Assembly: GCA_945952105.1 (NCBI GenBank) | Contig: CAMFGZ010000032.1 | Coordinates: 1 to 53,014, forward strand | Source: an uncultured Rhodospirillaceae bacterium | Lineage (GTDB): Bacteria; Pseudomonadota; Alphaproteobacteria; Reyranellales; Reyranellaceae | Reading direction: 5' to 3' | DNA: 53,014 bases | Part shown: positions 35,353 to 43,471 of the stretch, one piece after another | How the letters are laid out: every line of letters begins with the position of its first letter | How positions within the stretch are numbered: position 1 is the first letter of the stretch | Program-made: the position numbers and the translations under genes | The notes under the pieces: model-generated | What the model was told of the DNA's origin: nothing | Seen by the model: the letters and a program-made list of their open reading frames with translations, nothing else | Databases searched by the model: none

Positions 35353-36018
35353 ATGTTCAAGTACCAATTCCGCTGGGACACGGTCTGGGGAAGTTTCGAC
35401 TTCCTGATGGGCGGCCTGCAGATGACGCTCATCATCTCGGCCATCACGCTCGTTCTGGCGATGGTCGGTGGGCTGATCATCGCCCTGCTCGACATGTCGC
35501 GCTTCCGCGCCCTGCGCTGGATCGGCATCTCGATCGGCGAGGTGGTGCGCAACACGCCGATCCTCGTGCAGCTCCTCTGGGTCTACTACGTGCTGCCGAT
35601 CGTGTTCGGCGTGCGTATCGAGGCGCTGGTCGCGCTGATCATCGGTCTCGCCCTCTACCAGGCCGCCTTCATCTCCGAGGTCTATCGGTCCGGCATCCAG
35701 AGCGTACCCAAGGGCCATCGCGAGGCGGCGCAGGTGCTGGGCCTGACGCCCTTCCAGTCGTTCAACCGCATCGTCCTGCCGCAGGCGATCCGCATGACCC
35801 TGCCGCCGCTCGCCTCGAACTTCGTGCAGCTCATCAAGTTCTCCTCGCTGGGTGCCGTCATCTCGGTGAGCGAGATCACCCGGCGCGGCATGGAGCTTTC
35901 GGCGACCAACTTCCGGCCGCTCGAGACCTTCACCTTCATCGCCGTCGTCTACTTCTTCATCTGCTGGCCGCTCGCCATGGCCATCCGCTTCTGGGAACGC
36001 AGGCTGCAGGCTCGCTGA
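35353..36018 (+). CDS. Amino acid ABC transporter permease
   Basis: 221 aa HisM/GlnP-type permease with five helices. GGLQMTLIISAITLVLAMVG is the family start, EVVRNTPILVQLLWVYYVLP a hallmark of polar amino-acid permeases, and the EAA loop reads HREAAQVLGLTPFQSFNRIV. Only one permease is encoded, so a homodimer is expected. No strong Shine-Dalgarno is seen. Its stop overlaps the M20 start (TGATG). Confidence 0.94.
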   Translation: MFKYQFRWDTVWGSFDFLMGGLQMTLIISAITLVLAMVGGLIIALLDMSRFRALRWIGISIGEVVRNTPILVQLLWVYYVLPIVFGVRIEALVALIIGLALYQAAFISEVYRSGIQSVPKGHREAAQVLGLTPFQSFNRIVLPQAIRMTLPPLASNFVQLIKFSSLGAVISVSEITRRGMELSATNFRPLETFTFIAVVYFFICWPLAMAIRFWERRLQAR

Positions 36019-37274
36019 TGTCTCCAAGGATCCGCAACGAGCTGGCGCGCAAGGTCGACGCCTCGCTCGACCGCCTCATCGACGTGACGCAACGCCTGGT
36101 GGCCGTGGCATCGCCCAATCCTCCGAGCGACACGTTCGACGTGGCGCAGGTGGCCGAGGCATTGTTGCGCGAGATCCCCGGCATCGAGGTCGAGCGGGTC
36201 GAACCCGAGCCGCGCGTCGTCTCGCTGATCGGCCGCATCCGCGGCCGTGCCGCCGGCCGCCGCCTGATCTTCAACGGCCATCTCGACACCTTCCCGTTGC
36301 TAGAGAACCTGCCGTGGACCGTGCCGCCGCTGGGCGGCGTGCTGAAGGACGGCAAGCTCTACGGCCGCGGCGTCTGCGACATGAAGGGCGGCATCGCCTG
36401 CTCGCTGCTGGCGGCGCTGCTGCTGGCCGAGAACCGCGACGCCTGGTCGGGTGAGGTCGTGCTGACCCTGGCGGGTGACGAGGAGAACATGGGCTCGCTG
36501 GGCTCAGGCCATCTCCTGAAGAACTTCCCGCACGCCGCCGGCGACGCCAACATCTGCGGGGATGTCGGCTCGCCCAAGGTCGTGCGCTTCGGCGAGAAGG
36601 GCCTGATGTGGGTCGAGGTCGAGGCCACCGGCTCTCCCGCCCACGGCGCCCACGTCCACAAGGGCACCAACGCCATCGACCGGCTGCGCGGCGCACTCGA
36701 CTGCCTGAAGCAGCTCGAGAACGTGCCCTTCCAGTCGCCACCGGTCGTCACCAGCGCGATCGGCAAGGCCAAGCCCATCTCCGAACCGCTCTCCGGCGCC
36801 GGAGAGGCCGACACACTGTCACGGGTCACGGTGAACATCGGCACGATCGAGGGCGGCACCTCGCCCAACCTCGTGCCCACGCACGCCATCGCCCGGGCCG
36901 ACATCCGCCTGCCCGTGGGCATCACCACCGATGTGCTCGCCGCCCGGCTCGACGAATGGCTGGCCCCGCTGGAGGGCGTGAGCTGGCGGGCGATCCGGCG
37001 CTTCGAGCCCTCCTTCACCGACCCGGGCCATGAGATCGTGACCCGCACGGCGCAGGTCGCCGCGGAGGTGCTGGGAGAGACGCCTGCGGTGAACATGAGG
37101 GTCGGCGGCTCGGACTCGCGCTGGTATCGCATGTTCGACGTGCCGACCGTGGTGCTGGGCCTCACGCCCTTCAACATGGGCGGTGCCGACGAGCATGTAC
37201 TGGTCGAAGAGCTGCTGGCTGTCGCCAAGATCCACACGCTGGTGGCCTACGACTTCCTCTCCACGGAGCCCTGA
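36018..37274 (+). CDS. M20 family deacylase/peptidase (ArgE/DapE-like)
   Basis: 418 aa zinc amidohydrolase. Metal site: H88 and D90 in FNGHLDTFP, the bridging D121 in GRGVCDMKGG, and the catalytic E155-E156 in LAGDEENMG. The dimerisation domain carries HGAHVHKGTNAID and the final ligand histidine is in GGADEHVLVEEL. The family removes acyl or succinyl groups from amino acids or acts on dipeptides. TGATG overlap with the permease and a 1-bp gap before the arginase-fold gene show a single transcription unit, so it probably processes the imported compound. Confidence 0.93.
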   Translation: MSPRIRNELARKVDASLDRLIDVTQRLVAVASPNPPSDTFDVAQVAEALLREIPGIEVERVEPEPRVVSLIGRIRGRAAGRRLIFNGHLDTFPLLENLPWTVPPLGGVLKDGKLYGRGVCDMKGGIACSLLAALLLAENRDAWSGEVVLTLAGDEENMGSLGSGHLLKNFPHAAGDANICGDVGSPKVVRFGEKGLMWVEVEATGSPAHGAHVHKGTNAIDRLRGALDCLKQLENVPFQSPPVVTSAIGKAKPISEPLSGAGEADTLSRVTVNIGTIEGGTSPNLVPTHAIARADIRLPVGITTDVLAARLDEWLAPLEGVSWRAIRRFEPSFTDPGHEIVTRTAQVAAEVLGETPAVNMRVGGSDSRWYRMFDVPTVVLGLTPFNMGGADEHVLVEELLAVAKIHTLVAYDFLSTEP

Positions 37275-37275
37275 C

Positions 37276-38220
37276 ATGGACCGTCTGTCCGACGACGAGT
37301 TGTTCACCCTGCCGATGACCTTCATGGGCGTGCCCTACGGCCGCCCCGGTCCGTCGAACAGGGCCGCGATTCTCGGCATCCCGTTCGACTGCGGCACCAA
37401 CATGCGCATCGGCGCGCGCGGCGGCCCCGATTCGGTGCGCCAGCAGTCGCAGCTCATGCGGCGCTTCAATCCCACCAATGCCGACTTCGATCCCGCGCTG
37501 GCGCTGGGCTTGGTCGACTGCGGCAACGTCAAGCTGACGCCCTCGAAGATCGTCGATGCCTTCGAGCGCATCGAGCAGGCGGCCGACCGCATCGTCGCGG
37601 CGGGCGCCGTGCCGATCACCATCGGCGGCGACGGCTCGGTCACCGTCCCGGTCGCGCGCGCCGTCGGCAAGAAGTACCCGAAGATGGCGGCACTCCACAT
37701 CGATTCGCACACCGATTCCTATCCCTACGGCTCGGAGGAAAAGTACAACTCCGCCACCCAGTTCACCCATGTCGCCGAGGAAGGCCTCGTCGATCCGGAA
37801 TTCTCCTGGCATGTCGGCATCCGCAGCACGACCTACGCGCAGGGTGTCGTGCCGCGCGCCATGAGCCTCGGCTACAAGGTCGTGTCGATCGACGAGCTGG
37901 TGCGCGGCGGCTTCGCTCAACGCATGGCCGAGTTTCGCGACAAGGTCGGCAAGCGGCCGGTCTATCTCTGCTTCGACATGGACGTGTTCGACCCGTCCTG
38001 CGCTCCCGGCGTGTGCACCCCCTCATGGGGGGGCCTCAGCGCCCGCGAAGGCATCGACCTGCTGCGCTGCCTCACCGACCTCAACATCGTGGCGGTCGAC
38101 GTGAACACCGTGAGCCCGCCGCAGGACGTGAACGGCATGGCCGCCCACCTCTGCTCGCACGTGATCTACGAAACGCTCGTGCTGCTCTGCCGGCAGATGG
38201 GTCTGGACGACGCTCATTAG
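37276..38220 (+). CDS. Arginase/agmatinase-fold protein lacking key residues
   Basis: 314 aa, ureohydrolase fold. The family's GGDHS motif reads GGDGS, with G120 replacing the first manganese-binding histidine. The second motif is intact (HIDSHTD: D143, H145, D147), as is the third (FDMDVFDP: D234, D236). The guanidinium-binding glutamate motif (E. coli agmatinase V-V-E-V-A-P) reads V-N-T-V-S-P, with T278 in place of Glu. The enzyme may keep one metal, use a different substrate, or be inactive. It is last in the ABC-transporter/M20 operon and is followed by an 18-bp inverted repeat. Calling it agmatinase would overstate the evidence. Confidence 0.87.
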   Translation: MDRLSDDELFTLPMTFMGVPYGRPGPSNRAAILGIPFDCGTNMRIGARGGPDSVRQQSQLMRRFNPTNADFDPALALGLVDCGNVKLTPSKIVDAFERIEQAADRIVAAGAVPITIGGDGSVTVPVARAVGKKYPKMAALHIDSHTDSYPYGSEEKYNSATQFTHVAEEGLVDPEFSWHVGIRSTTYAQGVVPRAMSLGYKVVSIDELVRGGFAQRMAEFRDKVGKRPVYLCFDMDVFDPSCAPGVCTPSWGGLSAREGIDLLRCLTDLNIVAVDVNTVSPPQDVNGMAAHLCSHVIYETLVLLCRQMGLDDAH

Positions 38221-38237
38221 GAGCAAACAAAACACTC

Positions 38238-38286
38238 CCTCATCCTGAGAGCTTGCTCAATACGTTCACAAGCTCTCAGGATGAGG
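38238..38286. terminator. 18-bp inverted repeat between convergent genes
   Basis: CCTCATCCTGAGAGCTTG and CAAGCTCTCAGGATGAGG form a perfect 18-bp stem around CTCAATACGTTCA. It lies between the convergent arginase-fold and dienelactone-hydrolase-like genes, so a bidirectional terminator role is plausible although no U-tract follows. The same loop and inner stem occur at 22-60, so this is also a repeated element. Confidence 0.6.
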
Positions 38287-38309
38287 TTGTGGGCGGAAGA
38301 CGCAGTCCG

Positions 38310-39095
38310 CTAACGCAGGTACTTCGCGAAGAAGGCCCTCGTGCGCGCCTCGGCATCCGGCGCGGCGGACGGATCGTAGGCGAGATGGTGCTGTTTGCCG
38401 GCCGCGCCGGGCACGTTGCGGTCGGCGACCCTCGAATCGAAACTGTGATAGGCGTTGGGATAGTAGACGGCATCGACGATGCCGCCGCGCGACAGGCCTG
38501 ACACCAGGGTCCGGCATCTGTCGGCCGGCGTCCAGTCGTCCTTGTCGCCGGCCAGCAGCAGGACCGGGATGTCGATGCCGCCGTCGAATTGCGGATTGCA
38601 GCCTGGATAATAGGCGACACCTGCGGCGAGGCCGCGCTGGGCCAGGCCGAAGTTCCTCTGCGCCGATCGAATCACCGTCGAGCCGCCATGGCTGTGGCCG
38701 ATGATGCCGACCTTGCCCTTCACCACGTCCGGTCGCGTCGCGAGATAGTCGAGGGCACCGGCAATGTCGGCAACGCGCATGTTCGGCGTCACCATGCCGG
38801 GCGTGGTGCAGACCGCCTTGGTGCCGCGTGGGCCGAACGAATCCGGCGCCAGTACGAGATAGCCCCAGCTCACCAGCAGCTTGCCCCAGACGTCCGTATG
38901 CGTGTTCGTGCCGGCGCAGCTATGGGCGAGGATGATCGCGGGGAACGGCCCGTTGCCCGGCGGCTTGTAGACCCAGCCCTTCACCTCCGGCCCGGCCTGG
39001 CTACTGCCGACGGTGACGCTCGGGAAGCTCACCGACTGCGCCCAGGCGGGTGCACCCAGCAATACCAAAAAGACAAACGCGATCAGCCTGATCAT
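38310..39095 (-). CDS. Secreted dienelactone hydrolase-like alpha/beta hydrolase
   Basis: 261 aa. The signal peptide MIRLIAFVFLVLLGAPAWAQ is clear. The nucleophile elbow is IGHSHGG with S135, not the cysteine of true dienelactone hydrolases; the acid is in AGDKDDWTPA and the histidine in NAYHSFDSR. LAHSCAGTNTHTDVWGKLL resembles the oxyanion region of the DLH family. ATG at 39095 has GAGGTG 5 nt upstream. Acts in the periplasm on an unknown ester. Probably monocistronic. Confidence 0.88.
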   Translation of the reverse strand: MIRLIAFVFLVLLGAPAWAQSVSFPSVTVGSSQAGPEVKGWVYKPPGNGPFPAIILAHSCAGTNTHTDVWGKLLVSWGYLVLAPDSFGPRGTKAVCTTPGMVTPNMRVADIAGALDYLATRPDVVKGKVGIIGHSHGGSTVIRSAQRNFGLAQRGLAAGVAYYPGCNPQFDGGIDIPVLLLAGDKDDWTPADRCRTLVSGLSRGGIVDAVYYPNAYHSFDSRVADRNVPGAAGKQHHLAYDPSAAPDAEARTRAFFAKYLR

Positions 39096-39115
39096 GTCGC
39101 ACCTCATTGCCGGGC

Positions 39116-39137
39116 GCGCGCCACTGGAGTGGCGCGC
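39116..39137. repeat. Palindromic CCACTGGAGTGG repeat copy
   Basis: GCGCGCCACT and its complement AGTGGCGCGC surround GG, forming a perfect 10-bp palindromic unit. It is the same core as the two arms at 35280-35340, and lies in the 49-bp gap between the hydrolase start and the Bug-protein stop. Confidence 0.8.
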
Positions 39138-39144
39138 CCCCGGC

Positions 39145-40125
39145 TTATTCCGGCTCGATCCCTGCCTGCCTGGCGACGTCCTTCCAGGTCACGAGCTCCT
39201 TCTGGATACGCTGGGCAAAAGCCTCGGGCGATTCGCCGCCGGGCAGGCTGGACAGGTCGCGGATCTTGGCCTGCATCTCGGGCTCGGCCAGCACCGCCAC
39301 GACGTCATCGCGCATGCGATTGGCAAGCGCAGGCGACATCTTGCCCGGCCCGAACAGCGAGAACCAGGCGAGCGTGTCGACGCCCGGAACGCCGGCTTCG
39401 GCGATGGTCGGAATGTCTTCGAGGCCCGGCAGGCGCTTGTCGCCGCTCACCGCCAGCATGCGCAGCGTGCCGGCGCGATGGTGCGACATCACCGTGAGCG
39501 GGCTGGTGAGGCCGATCGGGATATGGCCGCCGGCCAGCTCCTGCATCATCGGCGCGGCACCCTTGTAGGCGACGTTCTCGATCTTCAGCCCGCTCTTCAC
39601 CCGGAACAGCTCGCCCACCATGCGCGTCGTGTTCTCGGTGCTGCCGAACTGGTACTTGCCGGGATTGGCCTTCGCCGCGGTCATGAACTTTTCTATCGTG
39701 TCCATCCCCGCCTTGGGCGAGCCGACGATGGCGATGGCGCCCTGGATGAGCGACGTGACCGGCGTGAAGTCGCGCTCGGTGTCGTACGGCAGGGTCTTCG
39801 TCGTGAAGGGATTGATCGTGTGCGCGCTGGTCGTGATCAGCAGCGTGTAGCCGTCGGGCGGTGCCTTGGCGACGATCTCGCTGCCCAGGATGCCGCTCGC
39901 GCCGCCCTTGTTGTCGATGATGACCGTCTGCTTCCAGCGCTCGGCCAGGCGCGGTACGACCAGCCGGGCCACCAGGTCGGTGCCGCCGCCGGCCGGATAA
40001 GGGACCACCACGCGAACCTGCTTGCTGGGAAATTCCTGGGCGCGAACGATCCCCGGTGCCAGGCCAAGACCCGCGCCCGCTGCCGTCCCTGCCGCCACGA
40101 ATCCGCGGCGCGTCATGCCTGTCAT
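39145..40125 (-). CDS. Bug-type (tripartite tricarboxylate) periplasmic binding protein
   Basis: 326 aa. A Tat-like signal (MTRRGFVAAGTAAG, cleavage near IVRAQ) precedes FPSKQVRVVVPYPAGGGTDL, the Bug/TctC signature. PVTSLIQGAIAIVGSP and GPGKMSPALANRMRDDVVAV follow. Members bind carboxylates or amides for TctAB permeases or for signalling. No TctA or TctB gene is in this window, so it is an orphan, which is common for the family. ATG at 40125 has GGGAGG 5 nt upstream. It is divergent from the D-amino-acid deacylase gene, which suggests that its ligand could be an N-acyl amino acid. Confidence 0.92.
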   Translation of the reverse strand: MTGMTRRGFVAAGTAAGAGLGLAPGIVRAQEFPSKQVRVVVPYPAGGGTDLVARLVVPRLAERWKQTVIIDNKGGASGILGSEIVAKAPPDGYTLLITTSAHTINPFTTKTLPYDTERDFTPVTSLIQGAIAIVGSPKAGMDTIEKFMTAAKANPGKYQFGSTENTTRMVGELFRVKSGLKIENVAYKGAAPMMQELAGGHIPIGLTSPLTVMSHHRAGTLRMLAVSGDKRLPGLEDIPTIAEAGVPGVDTLAWFSLFGPGKMSPALANRMRDDVVAVLAEPEMQAKIRDLSSLPGGESPEAFAQRIQKELVTWKDVARQAGIEPE

Positions 40126-40185
40126 GCAATCCTCCCGTTCCATTTCCTTGGCGACAGACTAGGGTTCTTTCCGGAGGAAACAAAC

Positions 40186-41871
40186 ATGTTCGACCTGGTC
40201 ATCAAGGACGCGGAAATCCACGACGGTTCCGGAGCCAAACCGGTCCACGGCGACCTGGCCGTCCGGGACGGGAAAATCGCCGCCATCGGGCCGAATCTCG
40301 GCGCCGCCCGAGAGACCGTGAAGGCCGACGGGCTGGCGCTCGCGCCCGGCATCATCGACGGCCACACCCACTACGATGCCCAGATCACCTGGGATCCCTT
40401 CGTCGACCCCTCCCCGGCGCTGGGCGTCACCACGGCGATCCTCGGCAATTGCGGCTTCACCATCGCGCCCTGCAAACCCGCGGACCGCGACCTCACCATG
40501 CGTCACCTGACCCATGTCGAGGGCATGTCGCTCGATGCGCTGCGCGCCGGTATCAACTGGGGCTTCGAGAGCTTTCCGCAGTATCTCGACATGCTGGAGA
40601 AGAACGGCGTCGGCCCCAACGTCGCCTGCTTTGCCGGCCACTCCGCCATCCGCACCTTCGTGATGGGCAAGGACGCGACCGAGCGCACCGCGACCGAGGC
40701 CGAAGTCGCCAGGATGGCCGACCTCGTGCGCGAGGCCATGAAGGCCGGCGCCATCGGCTTCGCCTCCTCGACCTCGGAGGCACACAATGGCGAGGGCGGC
40801 ACGCCGATGCCCTCGCGCCTCGCCGACGACCATGAGCTGCGCACGCTCGTGAAGGCGATGGGCCAAGGGGGCACCGGCGTCTACATGCTGACCAAGGGCC
40901 GCACGACCACGATCCCCTACCTCGAGGAGATCGCCGCGGAATCCAACCGGCCGGTGGTGATCGCCGCCCTCTTCCATTCGAACACCAACCCCGAGGCCGC
41001 GTTCACCACGCTCAGCCAGGTGAACGAGGCCCGCGCCCGCGGCCGCGAGCTGGTGGCGCAGACTTCGTGCTGCCCGCTCAGCATGGATTTCACCTTCCAC
41101 AGCCCGTACCTGTTCGAGAGCATGCAGGCATGGAAGCCCGCCATGGCGGCGCACGATCCAGCCGAGCTCAGGAAGATCTATCGCGACCCGGCCTGGCGCG
41201 CCTCGGTGCGCGAGGAGCTGTCGGCCAAGCGCGGCCGGCTGCTGTTCAATGGCGAGTGGGACAAGCTCTTCGTCGTCGAGACCGCGAAGGGCGAGAACCG
41301 CGCGATGGAGGGGGCGACCCTGGCCGAGCTGGCGAAGCAGGCGGGCAAGGACCCGTTCGACTTCATCCTCGACTTCGCGCTGTCGGAGAATCTCGACACG
41401 ATGTTCGTGGCGCAGCTCCTGCACAACGACGACAAGGAGGTCGGCCGCATTTTGGCCGATCCCAACACCCACATCTCGTTGAGCGACGCCGGCGCCCATC
41501 TCACCTTCTTCTGCGACGCGGGCTTTGGCTTGCACCTGATGGGCCACTGGAGCCGCGACCTCGGCGTGCTCGACCTGCCGAACGCGGTGCACCGCCTGAC
41601 CGGCCAGCCGGCCAGGCTGTTCGGCATCCAGGATCGCGGCTTCCTGCGTGAGGGCCTCGCCGCCGACCTGATGCTGTTCGATCCCAGGACCGTGGCGCGA
41701 GGCCCCAAGCGCCGTGCACATGATCTGCCCGCGGGCGCTGCGCGCCTCACGGCGGGCGCCATCGGCCTGCACGGGGTCTGGATCAACGGCGCCAGGGCGG
41801 CCGACGAGAAGGGCTTCTGCGCCGACCCGGCCTCGCGGCCAGGCAAGGTCCTGCGCTCCTTCGCGGCCTAG
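40186..41871 (+). CDS. N-acyl-D-amino-acid deacylase-like amidohydrolase
   Basis: 561 aa metal-dependent amidohydrolase. The H-x-H motif is in DGHTHYDAQITWDPFVDPS, the conserved cysteine ligand in GNCGFTIAPC, and the catalytic aspartate near the C-terminus in SLSDAGAHLTFF. The end (REGLAADLMLFDP) is the usual return to the small beta-domain. Length and order fit D-aminoacylases, which hydrolyse N-acyl-D-amino acids. The strong ribosome-binding site CCGGAGGAAA precedes the ATG. Divergent from the Bug protein and directly abutting the stop of a convergent membrane-protein gene. Confidence 0.91.
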   Translation: MFDLVIKDAEIHDGSGAKPVHGDLAVRDGKIAAIGPNLGAARETVKADGLALAPGIIDGHTHYDAQITWDPFVDPSPALGVTTAILGNCGFTIAPCKPADRDLTMRHLTHVEGMSLDALRAGINWGFESFPQYLDMLEKNGVGPNVACFAGHSAIRTFVMGKDATERTATEAEVARMADLVREAMKAGAIGFASSTSEAHNGEGGTPMPSRLADDHELRTLVKAMGQGGTGVYMLTKGRTTTIPYLEEIAAESNRPVVIAALFHSNTNPEAAFTTLSQVNEARARGRELVAQTSCCPLSMDFTFHSPYLFESMQAWKPAMAAHDPAELRKIYRDPAWRASVREELSAKRGRLLFNGEWDKLFVVETAKGENRAMEGATLAELAKQAGKDPFDFILDFALSENLDTMFVAQLLHNDDKEVGRILADPNTHISLSDAGAHLTFFCDAGFGLHLMGHWSRDLGVLDLPNAVHRLTGQPARLFGIQDRGFLREGLAADLMLFDPRTVARGPKRRAHDLPAGAARLTAGAIGLHGVWINGARAADEKGFCADPASRPGKVLRSFAA

Positions 41872-42330
41872 CTAAGAGCGCGTGCGCAGATAGACGACGA
41901 CGGCGCGACCGGACAGGTAGGTCGCGCCGAAACCCGCAAGGCTGGTCGCGTAGGGCACCCACGCCGACGCCGGAGCGGAGACCAGCGGCATGAAGATGGC
42001 GATGGCCATCGTCGCGGCGATGACCAGGGTGACGAGCATCCCGTCCCGCGCACCAGGCAACCTTGCCTGACCATAGTTGTCGACGTCGGCCTCGACGAAG
42101 AAACCGCGCACGACGCCCAGAGCAAGACCGGCAGCAAGAGCCGCGCGCAACAGCCAGGGCTCGCGATTCTCCGGCGTCACGAACCCCATCATGATGTAGG
42201 CGCAAATGAAGGCCAGGACGGGTGGCACGAGCAGCAGGCTTCTCGACCTCGCCCGGCCCTGCCATTCCGGCAGCGACACGTAAAGGCATGCCGCAACGAC
42301 GGCGACAGCCAGGAAATGCAGAAGATTCAG
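41872..42330 (-). CDS. Hypothetical four-helix membrane protein, probable CTG start
   Basis: 152 aa if it starts at CTG 42330, 135 aa from the GTG at 42279. Not recognised. Helices in the GTG-started part: LLLVPPVLAFICAYIMMGF, LLRAALAAGLALGVV, LVTLVIAATMAIAIFMPL and WVPYATSLAGFGATYLSG. The CTG start adds NLLHFLAVAVVAACLYVSLP, a convincing extra helix, and has GGGGAG 6 nt upstream; an in-frame TGA stop lies just before it. The GTG has no ribosome-binding site. It is third in the RNHCP-serine hydrolase operon, 67 bp after the hydrolase stop. Its 3' end abuts the convergent deacylase stop. Confidence 0.72.
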   Translation of the reverse strand: MNLLHFLAVAVVAACLYVSLPEWQGRARSRSLLLVPPVLAFICAYIMMGFVTPENREPWLLRAALAAGLALGVVRGFFVEADVDNYGQARLPGARDGMLVTLVIAATMAIAIFMPLVSAPASAWVPYATSLAGFGATYLSGRAVVVYLRTRS

Positions 42331-42335
42331 AGCTC

Positions 42336-42366
42336 ACTCCCCAAGTCCAGGACTCCCCCAAGTCCA
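42336..42366. repeat. Short tandem repeat with duplicated ribosome-binding site
   Basis: ACTCCCC-AAGTCCA and ACTCCCCC-AAGTCCA lie in tandem with a 16-bp period. On the minus strand each copy carries a GGGGAG sequence; the second precedes the CTG start at 42330. Confidence 0.6.
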
Positions 42367-42397
42367 CGGCCCTAGGTAGCTCAGCACGCGCAGCGTG

Positions 42398-43471
42398 TCA
42401 CGGCCACCGCTTCACGCGGCGAGCAGCCGCCCCCAGCAGTCCGTCCAGTTCGCCATCGCCGCGCTCCTGCCGCGGTTCGGCGAAGCTCACCATGTTGACG
42501 TCCAGCGCACCGAGCCGAACGGCGAAGGTCGCGTAGGAAGTGTGGATGGGTCCGTCATGGGGATTGGCGAGGTCGTAGCTCCAAGCGCCGGCATGCCAGA
42601 AATTTCCGCCGCCGCGCGGCGTCGGGCGCACGAAGGTACCGAGCCCATAATGGGCGCCGCCGCCCACCTGCTTGCCTTCGGGTGACATCATCCATGCCCG
42701 CGCTCGCGGGCCGATCGCGGGATTGTTCGGCGCGAAGGCCTGGTAGAAGCGTCCGTACTGGGTGAGCGGCATGCGCCAGCCGCCGTAGCTCGACAGAATT
42801 CGCCACGGCGGGTCGAGCATGGCATCGCGCGCGCCGAGCGGCAGCAGGACCGATTCCCTGCAGTAGCGTTCATAGGGTTGGCCGGCCGCCTCCTCGATGA
42901 TGGCGCCCAGCATCAGATAGCTGGCGTTCGAGTATTCGAAGCGCTCGCCCGGCGCGTAGTGCAGGCGCCTGGCGAACAGCCAGCGGAGTTGCTCGTCAAA
43001 CGCAGTGCGGCCCCCAGAATTGCGACGCAGCCAATTGGCCAAGTCGCCGTCGCTGCCGATCGCAGGACCGAAGCCCGCCCGATGGACCAGCAATTCCGAG
43101 ATTGTCACATGCAGGAGGCGCGGATCGACCGGTTGCCCGATGCGCCGCAAGGTCCGCGCCAGTGCCTGCGATACCGCAGTCTCGAAGGAGAGTGTCCCGC
43201 GCTCGACCAGGGTCGCGATGCAGACACCCGTTATCGCCTTGGAAAGGCTGGCATAGGGCACCGCGGCGCCGGGCGAGAGGCGGCCCGTCACGGCCTCGCC
43301 CACCGGTTGGCCCGCGCGCACCACCACCAGACCTCCTCGCGTGCGCTGGGTCTTCTCCATCCAGCCCCGCCACGCCTGCTCGATCTCTTCCACGCCCTGG
43401 GCGCGGGAAGCGGCGCCAGGCAAGGCGAGGAACAGGATGGCTGTCAGGATCGCCAGGCTGCGCCGGATCAC
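42398..43471 (-). CDS. Beta-lactamase family (class C-like) serine hydrolase
   Basis: 357 aa with a signal peptide (about 1-25, ending ASRAQG). Active-site S75-L-S-K78 lies in PYASLSKAIT, the second motif is Y180-S-N182 in FEYSNASY, and H-A-G in FWHAGAW takes the place of the K-T-G box. This is the layout of EstB-type esterases and penicillin-binding-like hydrolases. The GTG start overlaps the stop of the RNHCP gene (GTGA). Acts in the periplasm; the substrate is unknown, and beta-lactam resistance should not be assumed. Confidence 0.9.
   Translation of the reverse strand: MIRRSLAILTAILFLALPGAASRAQGVEEIEQAWRGWMEKTQRTRGGLVVVRAGQPVGEAVTGRLSPGAAVPYASLSKAITGVCIATLVERGTLSFETAVSQALARTLRRIGQPVDPRLLHVTISELLVHRAGFGPAIGSDGDLANWLRRNSGGRTAFDEQLRWLFARRLHYAPGERFEYSNASYLMLGAIIEEAAGQPYERYCRESVLLPLGARDAMLDPPWRILSSYGGWRMPLTQYGRFYQAFAPNNPAIGPRARAWMMSPEGKQVGGGAHYGLGTFVRPTPRGGGNFWHAGAWSYDLANPHDGPIHTSYATFAVRLGALDVNMVSFAEPRQERGDGELDGLLGAAARRVKRWP

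Noticed and set aside
38310..39095. Calling the hydrolase a true dienelactone hydrolase
   Set aside because: The nucleophile is Ser in G-H-S-H-G-G, not Cys, and the protein is exported.
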